From NCBI RefSeq assembly GCF_000317555.1, contig NC_019745.1:5026001-5090000 (forward strand): a stretch of 64,000 nt of DNA, written 5' to 3'. Shown piece by piece: positions 1 to 7,881 of this stretch (position 1 is the first letter of the stretch; each line of letters opens with the position of its first letter). The stretch comes from Gloeocapsa sp. PCC 7428. Its GTDB lineage: Bacteria > Cyanobacteriota > Cyanobacteriia > Cyanobacteriales > Chroococcidiopsidaceae. The notes under the pieces are model-generated. The model saw only the letters and a program-made list of their open reading frames with translations. It did not search any database and had not been told where the DNA came from. The translations under genes and the position numbers were made by a program.

Positions 1-1059
1 GAATCGATGCGAGGCATGATTGCTAACTTTCCTATGCTTATTCTACGTACTTGCCAGTATTTAGAACGCTATGCTAAGGATTTAATTCACGATCTCGAGT
101 TTGGGCAAATTGCTAGTTGGTTAAACTTAGAACCCGAAATACGTAAGACTTTAGAAAAGCAATTTTTTGCTGTCCCAAGCCGTGCGGCTCAACTTAAATC
201 TATATTGAGAAATAATGGTAAACTCACACCAAAACTTGCTTGGTCTAACTTATCTTTTATTGCAACCGCACGTGGAGGAACATCTAATTTTTATTTTCAT
301 AGGTTTCCTGATTACTTAGAGGATACTCCAATATTTGGTGCAGTTTATGCTTCAGCTGAAGGGACATTTAGTATTTATTCTGACCTCAATACAGATGGAA
401 GTATTTTGGCGATTGAAAGTGGCTTTTTTGAATTTATCCCTCAAGACCAGTGGGAAGAAGCACATCCTAAAACTTTGCTAGCTACAGAAGTCAAAGTAGG
501 TCAACTTTACCGCATACTCATGACAAACTATAGTGGTTTATACCGTTATGATAATGGCGACGTTATAGAAGTTGTCGGTTTTTACAATAAAACTCCTTTA
601 ATTACCTTTCGGTATCGTCGTGGAGGTCTACTATCTTCTACTACCGAGAAAACAACCGAGTCTCACGCAACGCACGTTATGCAAGCTTTACAACAAGAGT
701 TTGGTTTAGCCTTAGAGGATTTTTGCATTACTTTAACAGATAATGATTTTCCGGCGCATTATTTAGTCAATATTGAACTAATCGGCGATCGCCCGCTGAG
801 TAACCCGCAAACATTTTTAGCCGGATTTGACCAAAAACTGAAAGAAATTAATGTCTACTATGGTGCGAAACGTCGAGATCAAGTACCACCACCGCGATTG
901 CGTATTTTAGCACCTGGAAGTTTCGCGATAATTCGTCAGCGTCAATTACAAAAAGGAATTCCCGATTCGCAATTAAAATTTCCTCATATTAGCGAAGACC
1001 GCAATTTTCTTTCGGGACTCACCATAGAACAAGAATTTAGACTACCAGAAGATGTCTAG
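1..1059 (+). CDS. GH3-like (auxin-responsive promoter family) acyl-amido synthetase, 5' end outside window
   Basis: The reading frame is open from base 1, so the gene enters from the left edge; about 350 C-terminal residues are present against roughly 550 for full bacterial GH3-like proteins. The stretch LMTNYSGLYRYDNGDV followed by a YRRGG segment is typical of the GH3 superfamily, which adenylates carboxylic acids and conjugates them to amino acids (known for plant GH3; substrates of bacterial members are mostly unknown). The C-terminal part, with AKRRDQVPPPRLRIL, fits the mobile C-terminal domain. The next gene converges on it with only 9 bases between. Assignment to the family is firm; the reaction is inferred. 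Confidence 0.78.
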   Translation, partial: ESMRGMIANFPMLILRTCQYLERYAKDLIHDLEFGQIASWLNLEPEIRKTLEKQFFAVPSRAAQLKSILRNNGKLTPKLAWSNLSFIATARGGTSNFYFHRFPDYLEDTPIFGAVYASAEGTFSIYSDLNTDGSILAIESGFFEFIPQDQWEEAHPKTLLATEVKVGQLYRILMTNYSGLYRYDNGDVIEVVGFYNKTPLITFRYRRGGLLSSTTEKTTESHATHVMQALQQEFGLALEDFCITLTDNDFPAHYLVNIELIGDRPLSNPQTFLAGFDQKLKEINVYYGAKRRDQVPPPRLRILAPGSFAIIRQRQLQKGIPDSQLKFPHISEDRNFLSGLTIEQEFRLPEDV

Positions 1060-1068
1060 TAGTAACAA

Positions 1069-2232
1069 TCAGTTTGTGGTGATTCGGCGATCGCTACCAA
1101 ATAAAATCAGCGAAATTGCGATCGCGGCGGATAAACTTGCAGCAGTGTAAAATACAGATGGTAATCCACTGCGGTTCAACACAGGACTCAGCAGAATAGG
1201 CGAACAAAATTGTCCTAAAAATCCGGCACCTGCGCCTAATGCTAAGATACTCGAACGCAGGTTTGCAGGTGCGATATCTGCTAAGGCACTATAAAGACTA
1301 GGTAGGACAATTCCAAATCCTGCCCCAAATAGTCCCGCCATGAATAAAATCAAGAAGAGTTGGTCGAGTAGCGGCAGCGTAGCTAAGGTGACAGCCATGA
1401 GTGCAAAACCTACGGCGCTAGCCTGTGCTGTACCTAAAGATTGTACCAAGCGTTTAGCGACAAATGCAGATACAATTGCGGCTCCAATAGCTCGTGTTGC
1501 CAGAATAATACCGTTAAGCGCTGCACCAGCATTGATAGTTGCTCTAAAGTAAAGTGGTGCGTAGATCACAACAGTATACATCACAATTGATGCCCCACCG
1601 AGAGTCATCAGTAACCCGACAACGCGGCGATCGCCTAAAATGTGACCAAGTTTGTTGCTAGCTATTTGATTGACTTTCGTTGGTTGCGTCTGTTGGCGTA
1701 ACATGACAACGGCAACGACTGCTAAGGGAATTCCGAGACTGTATAGCCCAAAAGTCAAGCGCCAGTTAATATTACCTAGCCAGCCTCCAAGTAGCGGAAA
1801 CAGAATTCCAGTAATTGTTAAGGTACTTGTTGCGTAAGCTAGCGCCTGCGATCGCTGTTGACCTTCGTACATATTACCAAGCAAACCAAGACTAGCGGCG
1901 GCAATTCCTCCACTTGCAACACCGAGTAAAGCTCGACTCACTAATAACGGTAAGATACTTTGTATGACTGCGCCTACTGTACCAAAGAATGCGTATAGCA
2001 ATAGTGAAGGCACTAACACCCACAATGAACCAACTTTGTCTGCCAAAATCCCCAGCAACGGGCTAGATAGTGCGATTGTTAAGCAATGAATGCTGACTAG
2101 GTGCGCTGCAATACCAGGGTCAAAGTGCAGCTGCTGGATCATTTCTGGCAAAATGGGTGCGACAATTCCGCCTGTCATTGTTGTCAACGAACCAGCAAGC
2201 AGTAGTAATAAAAGTTTTAGGTCACGTAACAT
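1069..2232 (-). CDS. MFS transporter, drug-efflux type
   Basis: About 387 residues with roughly twelve hydrophobic segments. The segment GILADKVGS between the second and third helices is the MFS motif-A region, and FGAGFGIVLPSLYSALAD follows the usual second-half pattern. It probably exports small organic compounds across the cytoplasmic membrane by proton antiport; the substrate cannot be read from sequence. The frame stays open to 2325, but the extra 31 residues (with KFHNWHKL and an acidic stretch) do not look like an MFS N-terminus, so I prefer the ATG at 2232, which starts just before the first hydrophobic helix. No good Shine-Dalgarno site is visible for either start. Confidence 0.85.
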   Translation of the reverse strand: MLRDLKLLLLLLAGSLTTMTGGIVAPILPEMIQQLHFDPGIAAHLVSIHCLTIALSSPLLGILADKVGSLWVLVPSLLLYAFFGTVGAVIQSILPLLVSRALLGVASGGIAAASLGLLGNMYEGQQRSQALAYATSTLTITGILFPLLGGWLGNINWRLTFGLYSLGIPLAVVAVVMLRQQTQPTKVNQIASNKLGHILGDRRVVGLLMTLGGASIVMYTVVIYAPLYFRATINAGAALNGIILATRAIGAAIVSAFVAKRLVQSLGTAQASAVGFALMAVTLATLPLLDQLFLILFMAGLFGAGFGIVLPSLYSALADIAPANLRSSILALGAGAGFLGQFCSPILLSPVLNRSGLPSVFYTAASLSAAIAISLILFGSDRRITTN

Positions 2233-2470
2233 TAATTCAATTTCAGCATCTTTAGCAACTATAGTGAGTTTATGCCAGTTGTGAAATTTCACGCTTAGGT
2301 TGTTAATGGTCAACAGCCTTGACAAGATGTTCGCAAATCAAGAAGCACTTTCATCGACTCAGCGCCATCTATCGAAGCTGCTCATAACAAATATGCAGAT
2401 TAGTTTTTGTATCTTATGTAACGGTTTTCTATATTAGAAACATAAAGTAACACTAATGGAGAAAACTGAT

Positions 2471-2632
2471 ATGAAAAATTCCAACAAAGGCTGGACAATC
2501 GAACAATTAATCAACTTGAGCCAAAGCTGGGCATACGTTTTTCCCAGTGACGCCAATCGAGCCAAAGCAGATCGTGATGCGTGGACAACTGAACAGTTCA
2601 TCCGCGTAGGCAACAAACACATTTATTTGTAG
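2471..2632 (+). CDS. 53-residue protein, first of two tandem paralogous micro-genes
   Basis: Starts with ATG after a leader containing AATGGAGAAAACTGAT (a GGAG ribosome site 9 bases upstream). The protein begins MKNSNKGWTIEQL and ends FIRVGNKHIYL. From the GWT motif onward it matches the next gene at 34 of 47 positions. Within the protein a WT-x-EQ motif occurs twice, near the N-terminus and near the C-terminus, suggesting an internal repeat of about 20 residues. No signal peptide or membrane segment. I do not recognise the family. Conservation of protein and leader between the two copies argues that both are translated. Confidence 0.7.
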   Translation: MKNSNKGWTIEQLINLSQSWAYVFPSDANRAKADRDAWTTEQFIRVGNKHIYL

Positions 2633-2689
2633 CATGCAAGCTCATCAAGAAATCTATTAGTTAAGTAACACCAAAAGGAGAAAATCAAC

Positions 2690-2863
2690 ATGAGACGCAA
2701 CAAGGTAAATAATAACCAAGGCTGGACAACCGAACGGTTAATCAACCTTAGCCAAAGCTGGGGGTACGTTGTACCAGTTAGCACCAACCGCGCAAAAGCC
2801 GAAGATGACGTTTGGACAACTGAACAGTTCATCCGTGTAGGAAACCGCTATATTTGTCTATAA
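2690..2863 (+). CDS. 57-residue protein, second of two tandem paralogous micro-genes
   Basis: Begins 57 bases after the stop of its paralogue. The leader carries AAAAGGAGAAAATCAAC before the ATG, a strong ribosome site, and the stretch AAGTAACACnAAnnGGAGAAAA is shared with the leader of the first copy, so the duplication included the translation signal. The protein starts MRRNKVNNNQGWTTERL and ends FIRVGNRYICL. The nucleotide differences between copies mostly fall where conservative or neutral residue changes result (K/R, D/E, Q/R), as expected of a gene under selection. Function unknown. Confidence 0.72.
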   Translation: MRRNKVNNNQGWTTERLINLSQSWGYVVPVSTNRAKAEDDVWTTEQFIRVGNRYICL

Positions 2864-2882
2864 GGATTCATTAGCGTATCTG

Positions 2883-3623
2883 CTAGCGAGTCGTCAGCGA
2901 AAAAGGCTTTTCTAAACCGTGTGCTTCCATCAACTGCTGATCGCCCATAACGTCACGAGGATTGCCATCAGCAATAATTTGACCTTCACCGAGAAGAAGT
3001 ACGCGATCGCAGACTTCTAAAATCAGTTCCAAGTCGTGGGAAGAGATCGCGATCGTCTGCGGCGATCGCTGAAGGAACTGAATCAACCGCCGACGAGAAC
3101 GCATATCTAAATTAGCCGAAGGCTCATCATACAAAATAAGTTGCGGACGCATCGCTAAAACTCCAGCAATTGCAACCATACACTTCTCACCGCCGGAGAG
3201 ATGATGCGGAACTCGTTCAATTAAACTTTGCACGCCAGTCAGTGATACAGCTTCTTGGATACGTTCTTCTACCTCGGTTGCAGATAATCCCATATTTTCA
3301 GGACCAAACGCAATATCGTCCCGCACTGAGGGCAAAAATAACTGGTCGTTGGGATTTTGAAAAACTAAACCAATTTCAGGACGAAACTCTCCCGCCGCGA
3401 CTGGTTTATCAAAAAGTAGTATTTTTCCAGCGGTAGGCTTCAAGACACCACACGTTAGCAAAAATAGTGTCGTTTTACCTGAACCATTCGCGCCAATTAA
3501 ACCGACTCTTTCACCAGCGCGGATGGTTAAATTGAGATTTTGTAAGACATTCAGTCGGTTTTGATACGAGAAAGAGAGATTTTGAATTGCGATCGCCTCT
3601 TGAACGGGTACTTGCTGCTTCAT
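2883..3623 (-). CDS. cbiO: ECF transporter ATPase (nickel/cobalt type, CbiO/NikO)
   Basis: ATP-hydrolysing subunit that drives the CbiM/CbiQ metal transporter from the cytoplasmic side. Walker A GANGSGKTT, signature LSGGEK and Walker B LILYDEPSAN are all present, with a switch histidine in the SSHDLEL segment. The start is placed at 3623 because its ATG overlaps the TGA of cbiQ in an ATGA tetranucleotide; the open frame further upstream lies inside cbiQ. Last gene of the leftward operon. About 246 residues, close to the usual family length. Confidence 0.9.
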   Translation of the reverse strand: MKQQVPVQEAIAIQNLSFSYQNRLNVLQNLNLTIRAGERVGLIGANGSGKTTLFLLTCGVLKPTAGKILLFDKPVAAGEFRPEIGLVFQNPNDQLFLPSVRDDIAFGPENMGLSATEVEERIQEAVSLTGVQSLIERVPHHLSGGEKCMVAIAGVLAMRPQLILYDEPSANLDMRSRRRLIQFLQRSPQTIAISSHDLELILEVCDRVLLLGEGQIIADGNPRDVMGDQQLMEAHGLEKPFSLTTR

Positions 3624-4387
3624 GATGCCAAGACGATCTCTGCAACAACAAACCCAAATGCAATAAAACAAGTCACAATCAAGGCAATAAGATCGCTAGC
3701 ATGAGTTTTAAAGCGTTGACGGCGTGGAGGAATGCAACCATACCCGCGTAAAATCATTGCTTGATAAACTTGTTGTGACTGATCGTAACTCCGCACTAAT
3801 AAGCTACCAATGAGCGATGCCAAAACTATTAAGTTACGCCGACTTAAGTTGTTAACTCGAAACCCGCGTAACCGCATTGCTGTTTGCATTCTTCTTAAAT
3901 CTTCTCCAAATTGTTCAATATAGCGGTACGACAGCAGTGTCATATCAGCTAAAACTGGGGGTAAACCAAGCGATCGCATCGCTTTAATACTCGTTAGAAA
4001 TGGTGCAGTACCGAACAAAATCAAACCAACGGTCAAAATACACAAAAATCTAGTAATAACCAATGTTAGCGCTAGTAATCCTTCTTGTCGCAGCGCTAAG
4101 AAACTTGCTTGCCAAATTACTGTGTCACCAACACTGAAGGGTAAGAGAATCGCGATCGCCGCCAAAAAAAAACCAGGATAACGCAACCGCTTCAGCAAAA
4201 AAGCGACTGGGAGACGCGAGACACCGTAATAAATCAACGTCACTATTACCATTGCTGGTAACAAAATTAACTGCTGTACAAAAGCAAAAGCAAAGATCAA
4301 AGTTAAAAGCGCGACAAGTTTGCATCGCGGTTCCCAACGATGAATCGGGGACTTTAGATAAGCATAAGTGTCTAATCCGCGTGTCAT
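3620..4387 (-). CDS. cbiQ: ECF transporter transmembrane component CbiQ
   Basis: T-component that couples the ATPase to the substrate-binding CbiM. About 255 residues with several hydrophobic segments; the C-terminal cytoplasmic part contains RRMQTAMRLRGF and YQAMILRGYG, matching the two A-R-G coupling motifs of EcfT/CbiQ proteins that dock onto the ATPases. It overlaps cbiM upstream (ATGA at 4384-4387) and cbiO downstream (ATGA at 3620-3623), so the three are translationally coupled. Confidence 0.9.
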   Translation of the reverse strand: MTRGLDTYAYLKSPIHRWEPRCKLVALLTLIFAFAFVQQLILLPAMVIVTLIYYGVSRLPVAFLLKRLRYPGFFLAAIAILLPFSVGDTVIWQASFLALRQEGLLALTLVITRFLCILTVGLILFGTAPFLTSIKAMRSLGLPPVLADMTLLSYRYIEQFGEDLRRMQTAMRLRGFRVNNLSRRNLIVLASLIGSLLVRSYDQSQQVYQAMILRGYGCIPPRRQRFKTHASDLIALIVTCFIAFGFVVAEIVLAS

Positions 4388-5022
4388 TGTTCCAACAGTT
4401 CCGGCTTAACGCGCATCAGAAACAAAGCGACAGCTGCGGTAAACGCGCCTTCAATCAGCATTAATGGGATATGTGCAAGTACGAGTCCATAAATCACATT
4501 GCGTTCCACCGCAGCATCAATATTTGCCGGAATACTCGTAATTATCAAAAAGAAAAATAACACGACTGAAAGTCCTAACCCACCCGCGCCAGCGAGAAAC
4601 GCAAATATCCCTGTCCACACGCGGTTATTCTTGCCAATTTTGTAACGTAGCTGAAACAAGTGGTAAGCCAAAATTGCGGGAATACCAAACATACTGGCAT
4701 TCACTCCCAGCGTTGATAACCCTCCATGCTGAAACATTACCGCTTGAAAAAATAAGCCAATAAGAATTGCCGGAAAAGCATAGTATCCCAAAATAGTCCC
4801 CAACAGCCCATTCAAGATCAAATGAACGCTTACTGGCGGTACGGGAATATGAATCCAAGAAGCAACAAAAAACGCTGCTGTGAGTAACGATGCTTTCGGA
4901 ATATTTTCTTGTGGGTTGCGATCGCGTTTAATTTGACGCAGTGAGTACCATGTTACCCCGCCAGTCGTTGCGTAGCCTGCAACAATAATCGCAGCGGGAA
5001 GGATACCGTCAGGAATGTGCAT
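4384..5022 (-). CDS. cbiM: Nickel/cobalt ECF transporter substrate-binding membrane protein CbiM/NikM
   Basis: The family requires a free N-terminal Met-His, and the protein starts MHIPDG if translation begins at the ATG at 5022; an in-frame TTG fifteen bases upstream would bury this metal site, so I reject it. About 212 residues, multiple membrane helices, and the conserved VSVHLILNGLLGTILG segment. No separate CbiN gene is seen; instead the next gene upstream encodes a membrane-anchored extracytoplasmic protein, an arrangement more typical of nickel (NikMLQO/NikKMLQO) than cobalt systems. The choice of metal is inference. Confidence 0.9.
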   Translation of the reverse strand: MHIPDGILPAAIIVAGYATTGGVTWYSLRQIKRDRNPQENIPKASLLTAAFFVASWIHIPVPPVSVHLILNGLLGTILGYYAFPAILIGLFFQAVMFQHGGLSTLGVNASMFGIPAILAYHLFQLRYKIGKNNRVWTGIFAFLAGAGGLGLSVVLFFFLIITSIPANIDAAVERNVIYGLVLAHIPLMLIEGAFTAAVALFLMRVKPELLEQ

Positions 5023-5104
5023 AGATTGAGGAGACAATAAATGTAACTTAAAAGTGGTAATCGGTACTAGTGACTGGTCATTGGTAACTGTTAACTGGCT
5101 AAGT

Positions 5105-5160
5105 GGAGAGAGTCTTGATCAACAATTACCCATTACCCATGACCTCTTACCCATTCTGTG
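5105..5160. repeat. Short-repeat intergenic sequence (TTACCCA heptamers)
   Basis: The gap between cbiM and the accessory gene holds copies of the TTACCCA-type heptamer (ATTACCCATTACCCATGACC and CTTACCCATT), preceded at about 5067-5100 by the related TGGTAACTG form. These are the short tandemly repeated sequences common in cyanobacterial spacers. No riboswitch-like structure was seen here. Confidence 0.6.
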
Positions 5161-5680
5161 ACTCCGAACGTCGCAGTTCAGAATTGCTTTTATTACCGCG
5201 CATAAAGAATAATGCTGTACCAATGAATCCCCAGACGCCAGCGGCTCCCATTAAGATGAGTTGCAAGGGAGTAAAGTTAGCCGATTCACTACTTGCGACA
5301 CGCGGAGTATTCGCTGCTGGTGCTGTACCGTTTCCTTCAGCTGACGCTTGATTACCTTCTACAGGAATATTGACAATACTGCCATGACCTGCTTGGCGTA
5401 CTTGGACTGACCAATTGCCAGGCTGCGAGGAGTCTGGTGTAAATATGAAGTTTCCATTTTTGTCGGTTGTACCTTCTAACCAAGGAGTCGCAGGGTCGTT
5501 AGGCGCATAAACGGTCACTTGGGCTTGTGCCATTGGTTCGCCCGTGTCATATTCTGCATTGACCTCAATTGCTTGCGTTTCTCGTGCTTGCATTCGCACA
5601 CCGTGTGCGATCGCACTAGCTGATGAGCCAAAAACAGAAAGAAAAGCAAAAGGGATAATTATTTTCCACTTAAAATTCAT
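5147..5680 (-). CDS. Membrane-anchored extracytoplasmic accessory protein of the nickel/cobalt ECF transporter (NikL/NikK-like)
   Basis: About 177 residues: an N-terminal signal peptide ending near SASAIAHG, a transthyretin-like beta domain of about 90 residues (conserved D-x-G-N-F-F-T segment and a WSVQVRQ strand), a Ser/Ala/Thr-rich linker, and a C-terminal membrane helix followed by a basic tail. The mature chain would begin with or near His-Gly, echoing the N-terminal histidine of CbiM and of nickel-uptake accessory proteins. It lies 124 bases upstream of cbiM on the same strand. By family knowledge such proteins stabilise or feed metal to the M component; the specific role is inferred. 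Confidence 0.65.
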   Translation of the reverse strand: MNFKWKIIIPFAFLSVFGSSASAIAHGVRMQARETQAIEVNAEYDTGEPMAQAQVTVYAPNDPATPWLEGTTDKNGNFIFTPDSSQPGNWSVQVRQAGHGSIVNIPVEGNQASAEGNGTAPAANTPRVASSESANFTPLQLILMGAAGVWGFIGTALFFMRGNKSNSELRRSESQNG

Positions 5681-5772
5681 AATTTAGATTTATCGAACTT
5701 ATATCAATAGTTGCGAATGGTGGTTCTTTTACGAATCAGTAACGAGGGAGAAAACACTCTCCCTAATAGACG

Positions 5773-6648
5773 TTAGCCGGTAGTCTGCGTTTTAGCTTCT
5801 CGACAATGACCTTCGCCAACGTGTCCAAGCGATGGCAAAATTTCTTGAAGTTGCTGATAAACTTGTGGAGCTTGTGACTGTAACTGCGCCATATTGACTT
5901 GCACGTTACCATTTTGCGCCAAAGCAGCTATAGGGTCAAAACCCAATGCACCTTGATTTATAGAATCGTCGGGACTAGCTTCACCATCCCCAAATAAGTG
6001 GTCTAAGTGAAAAGTTGCTTCTAAATCAGCATTTCCGCCCGCTTGGACGATTCCTTTACGTGCGTCACCTACATACTCTCCACAAACGTATTCAAATTCT
6101 CTGTCAATATTTAGGACAAAGTTAACCGTTTGCCCTGCTTTTTCGGCTGTACCACTCATCACTATAGTTTGACCTTGCGCGGGACCTTCGGTCGCTGGAA
6201 TCATTTGCCAGGAAAGCGCATTATATTGACCAGTAGGTACATTCGATGCTTCGGCGACTAAAACTGAATCTTGACCATCACCAGGTTGCGCCAAATCTAC
6301 AGTTGTCGCTTGGTCAAGGACGACAACTTTCTCTTGAGCTTGAATTTCTCCTCCTTGTTCTGGATTAAATGGCGGTTGACTTTGATATGCAGTAACGTTT
6401 GCTATGGTAGCGTACACATTATCAAAAGTTATTTTCCAGCCGTCTTTACTAACCAAGCCTTCTCTAGCTCTTTCTTCACCATTAGCGCGAACTTGGAGCG
6501 TCCCTGTTGGTTGCTGTGGTGATGGCGACTGCGTTGGTGACTGCACTTGCGCTTGCGGTTCACCTGGAGTTTGCTCCGCAGCGCAACCAATTATTATCCC
6601 TGGGGCTAAAACTATTAGCCCTGCTAAACTCAACAGTTGTATCCTCAT
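5773..6648 (-). CDS. Predicted lipoprotein, metal-operon associated
   Basis: About 291 residues starting MRIQLLSLAGLIV. A hydrophobic signal ends in the lipobox IIIGC, so the protein should be lipid-anchored and extracytoplasmic. A Pro/Gln/Ser-rich linker follows, then a beta-rich domain of about 200 residues with paired cysteines (one in YVCGEYVGDA, one near the C-terminus in GHCREAK) and the conspicuous FHLDHLFGDGEASPDD segment, whose His/Asp/Glu residues could bind metal. It precedes the transporter operon on the same strand. I do not recognise the family with confidence; a role in Ni/Co capture is inferred from position and residues only. Confidence 0.6.
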   Translation of the reverse strand: MRIQLLSLAGLIVLAPGIIIGCAAEQTPGEPQAQVQSPTQSPSPQQPTGTLQVRANGEERAREGLVSKDGWKITFDNVYATIANVTAYQSQPPFNPEQGGEIQAQEKVVVLDQATTVDLAQPGDGQDSVLVAEASNVPTGQYNALSWQMIPATEGPAQGQTIVMSGTAEKAGQTVNFVLNIDREFEYVCGEYVGDARKGIVQAGGNADLEATFHLDHLFGDGEASPDDSINQGALGFDPIAALAQNGNVQVNMAQLQSQAPQVYQQLQEILPSLGHVGEGHCREAKTQTTG

Positions 6649-6718
6649 TACTTTTTGATAAACTTGACACAATTTGACTCTCAATCATTCATCACATAAG
6701 TTTTCCAAAAGATTTGCA

Positions 6719-6735
6719 ATGCCCTCTAGGGGCAT
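6719..6735. promoter_or_regulatory. Palindrome ATGCCC-N5-GGGCAT, possible operator
   Basis: A 17-base near-perfect inverted repeat lies 71 bases upstream of the lipoprotein ATG at 6648, in the spacer between the lipoprotein and the divergent ABC exporter. Its size fits a dimeric repressor site for the metal genes, but no regulator gene is adjacent. Weak evidence, from symmetry and position alone. Confidence 0.3.
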
Positions 6736-6769
6736 CAACAGTGAAGCATGATTTAGCGATTGTGTTTTT

Positions 6770-6900
6770 ACGTTAGGTAATGGGTAATAGTTAATGAGTA
6801 ATGGGAAAGCTTTTAGCACTTGGCGCATTAGCTACACAGACGTTAACCACTAACGGCTAATTGCTATCAATGACCAATGACCAGTTACCAGTTACCAAGC
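6770..6900. repeat. Short-repeat spacer (GGTAATGGGTAAT and TGACCAATGACCAGTTACC forms)
   Basis: Spacer between divergent operons containing GGTAATGGGTAATAG, AATGAGTAATGGG and, near 6870-6897, TGACCAATGACCAGTTACCAG. These are degenerate heptamer repeats of the cyanobacterial short-repeat class. They run into the apparent 5' end of the ABC ATPase frame, which is one reason to reject the earliest ATG (6877) as its start. Confidence 0.55.
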
Positions 6901-6936
6901 TTGAAGTTACGTTTATTTTCACTGACTTACCAACTG

Positions 6937-7881
6937 ATGACAGACATAATGGTACAAGCCGAGGGGCTCAAAAAGCGCTTTGGCAACATGGTAGCGCTGC
7001 GTGGAATTGATTTAGCCGTTCCTGCTGGTTCTGTGCTAGGGGTGCTAGGTCCAAATGGTGCGGGTAAAACAACGACAATCAACTGTTTAACGACGTTACT
7101 CAAACCTGATGCTGGTTTTTGTGCGATCGCAGGTTATGATGTCGTCAAGCAACCTGCGGCGGTTCGCGCCTTGATTGGGGTAACAGGACAATTTGCGGCT
7201 GTTGATGAAGAACTCACCGCGCGGGAAAACTTAATTCTCTTTGGCAGGCTGCTACGATTGTCGGCAAGGCAAGCAACGCGCCGCGCCACCGAACTTTTAG
7301 AACAATTTGATTTAATCGAGGCGAGTCATCGGCGCGTTAAAGAATTCTCTGGTGGAATGCGTAGAAGACTCGATCTCGCCGCGAGTATTGTCGCTGAACC
7401 GTTAGTGTTATTTCTCGATGAACCAACAACCGGACTCGATCCCCGCAGTCGTCGTCAGTTGTGGGAAATGGTACGCGCTTTGCAAGCAAGTGGGATCACA
7501 ATTTTATTAACAACGCAGTATTTAGAAGAAGCTGACGAGTTAGCCGATCGCATTGTTGTGATTGACCGAGGTACAGTTATTGCTGAAGGAACTTCTGACG
7601 ACCTCAAAAACCGAGTCGGTGGAACGTTTTGCGAGTTAGAGTTAGCCGATCCTAAAGACGAACGGCAAGTGCGACAATTACTCGCAGATCTTGGCGATCT
7701 TCAAGGTAGAGGCTCAACATTAACGCTTCCTGCACCAAATGGAGTTGCAACCTTATCGGAAGTCGTACAGCGAGTCAGCGCCACAGGTATTGTTTTAGCA
7801 GATATTTCCCTACGTCGTCCGAGTTTAGATGATGTCTTTTTTGCCTTAACAGGTCATGCTACAGGAGATGAAGCATTGTGA
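6937..7881 (+). CDS. ABC exporter ATP-binding protein (DrrA family)
   Basis: About 314 residues. Walker A GPNGAGKTT, signature FSGGMRRR, Walker B LVLFLDEPTTGLDP and switch segment LLTTQYLEEAD mark the DrrA/daunorubicin-resistance class of ABC ATPases, followed by the family's extra C-terminal domain. It energises export through the two permeases downstream; the GTG of the first overlaps its stop by four bases. The frame is open from 6877 but that part lies in repeat DNA; ATG at 6937 (MTDIMVQ) or 6949 are the plausible starts. Substrate unknown. Confidence 0.85.
   Translation: MTDIMVQAEGLKKRFGNMVALRGIDLAVPAGSVLGVLGPNGAGKTTTINCLTTLLKPDAGFCAIAGYDVVKQPAAVRALIGVTGQFAAVDEELTARENLILFGRLLRLSARQATRRATELLEQFDLIEASHRRVKEFSGGMRRRLDLAASIVAEPLVLFLDEPTTGLDPRSRRQLWEMVRALQASGITILLTTQYLEEADELADRIVVIDRGTVIAEGTSDDLKNRVGGTFCELELADPKDERQVRQLLADLGDLQGRGSTLTLPAPNGVATLSEVVQRVSATGIVLADISLRRPSLDDVFFALTGHATGDEAL

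Noticed and set aside
2434-2832. Two minus-strand frames of 62 and 69 codons
   Set aside because: They are antisense to the two conserved plus-strand micro-genes, which have ribosome sites and paralogous protein sequence.
4384-5146. Cobalamin riboswitch upstream of cbiM
   Set aside because: The spacers upstream of cbiM and of the accessory gene are too short or made of heptamer repeats and show no B12-box-like sequence.
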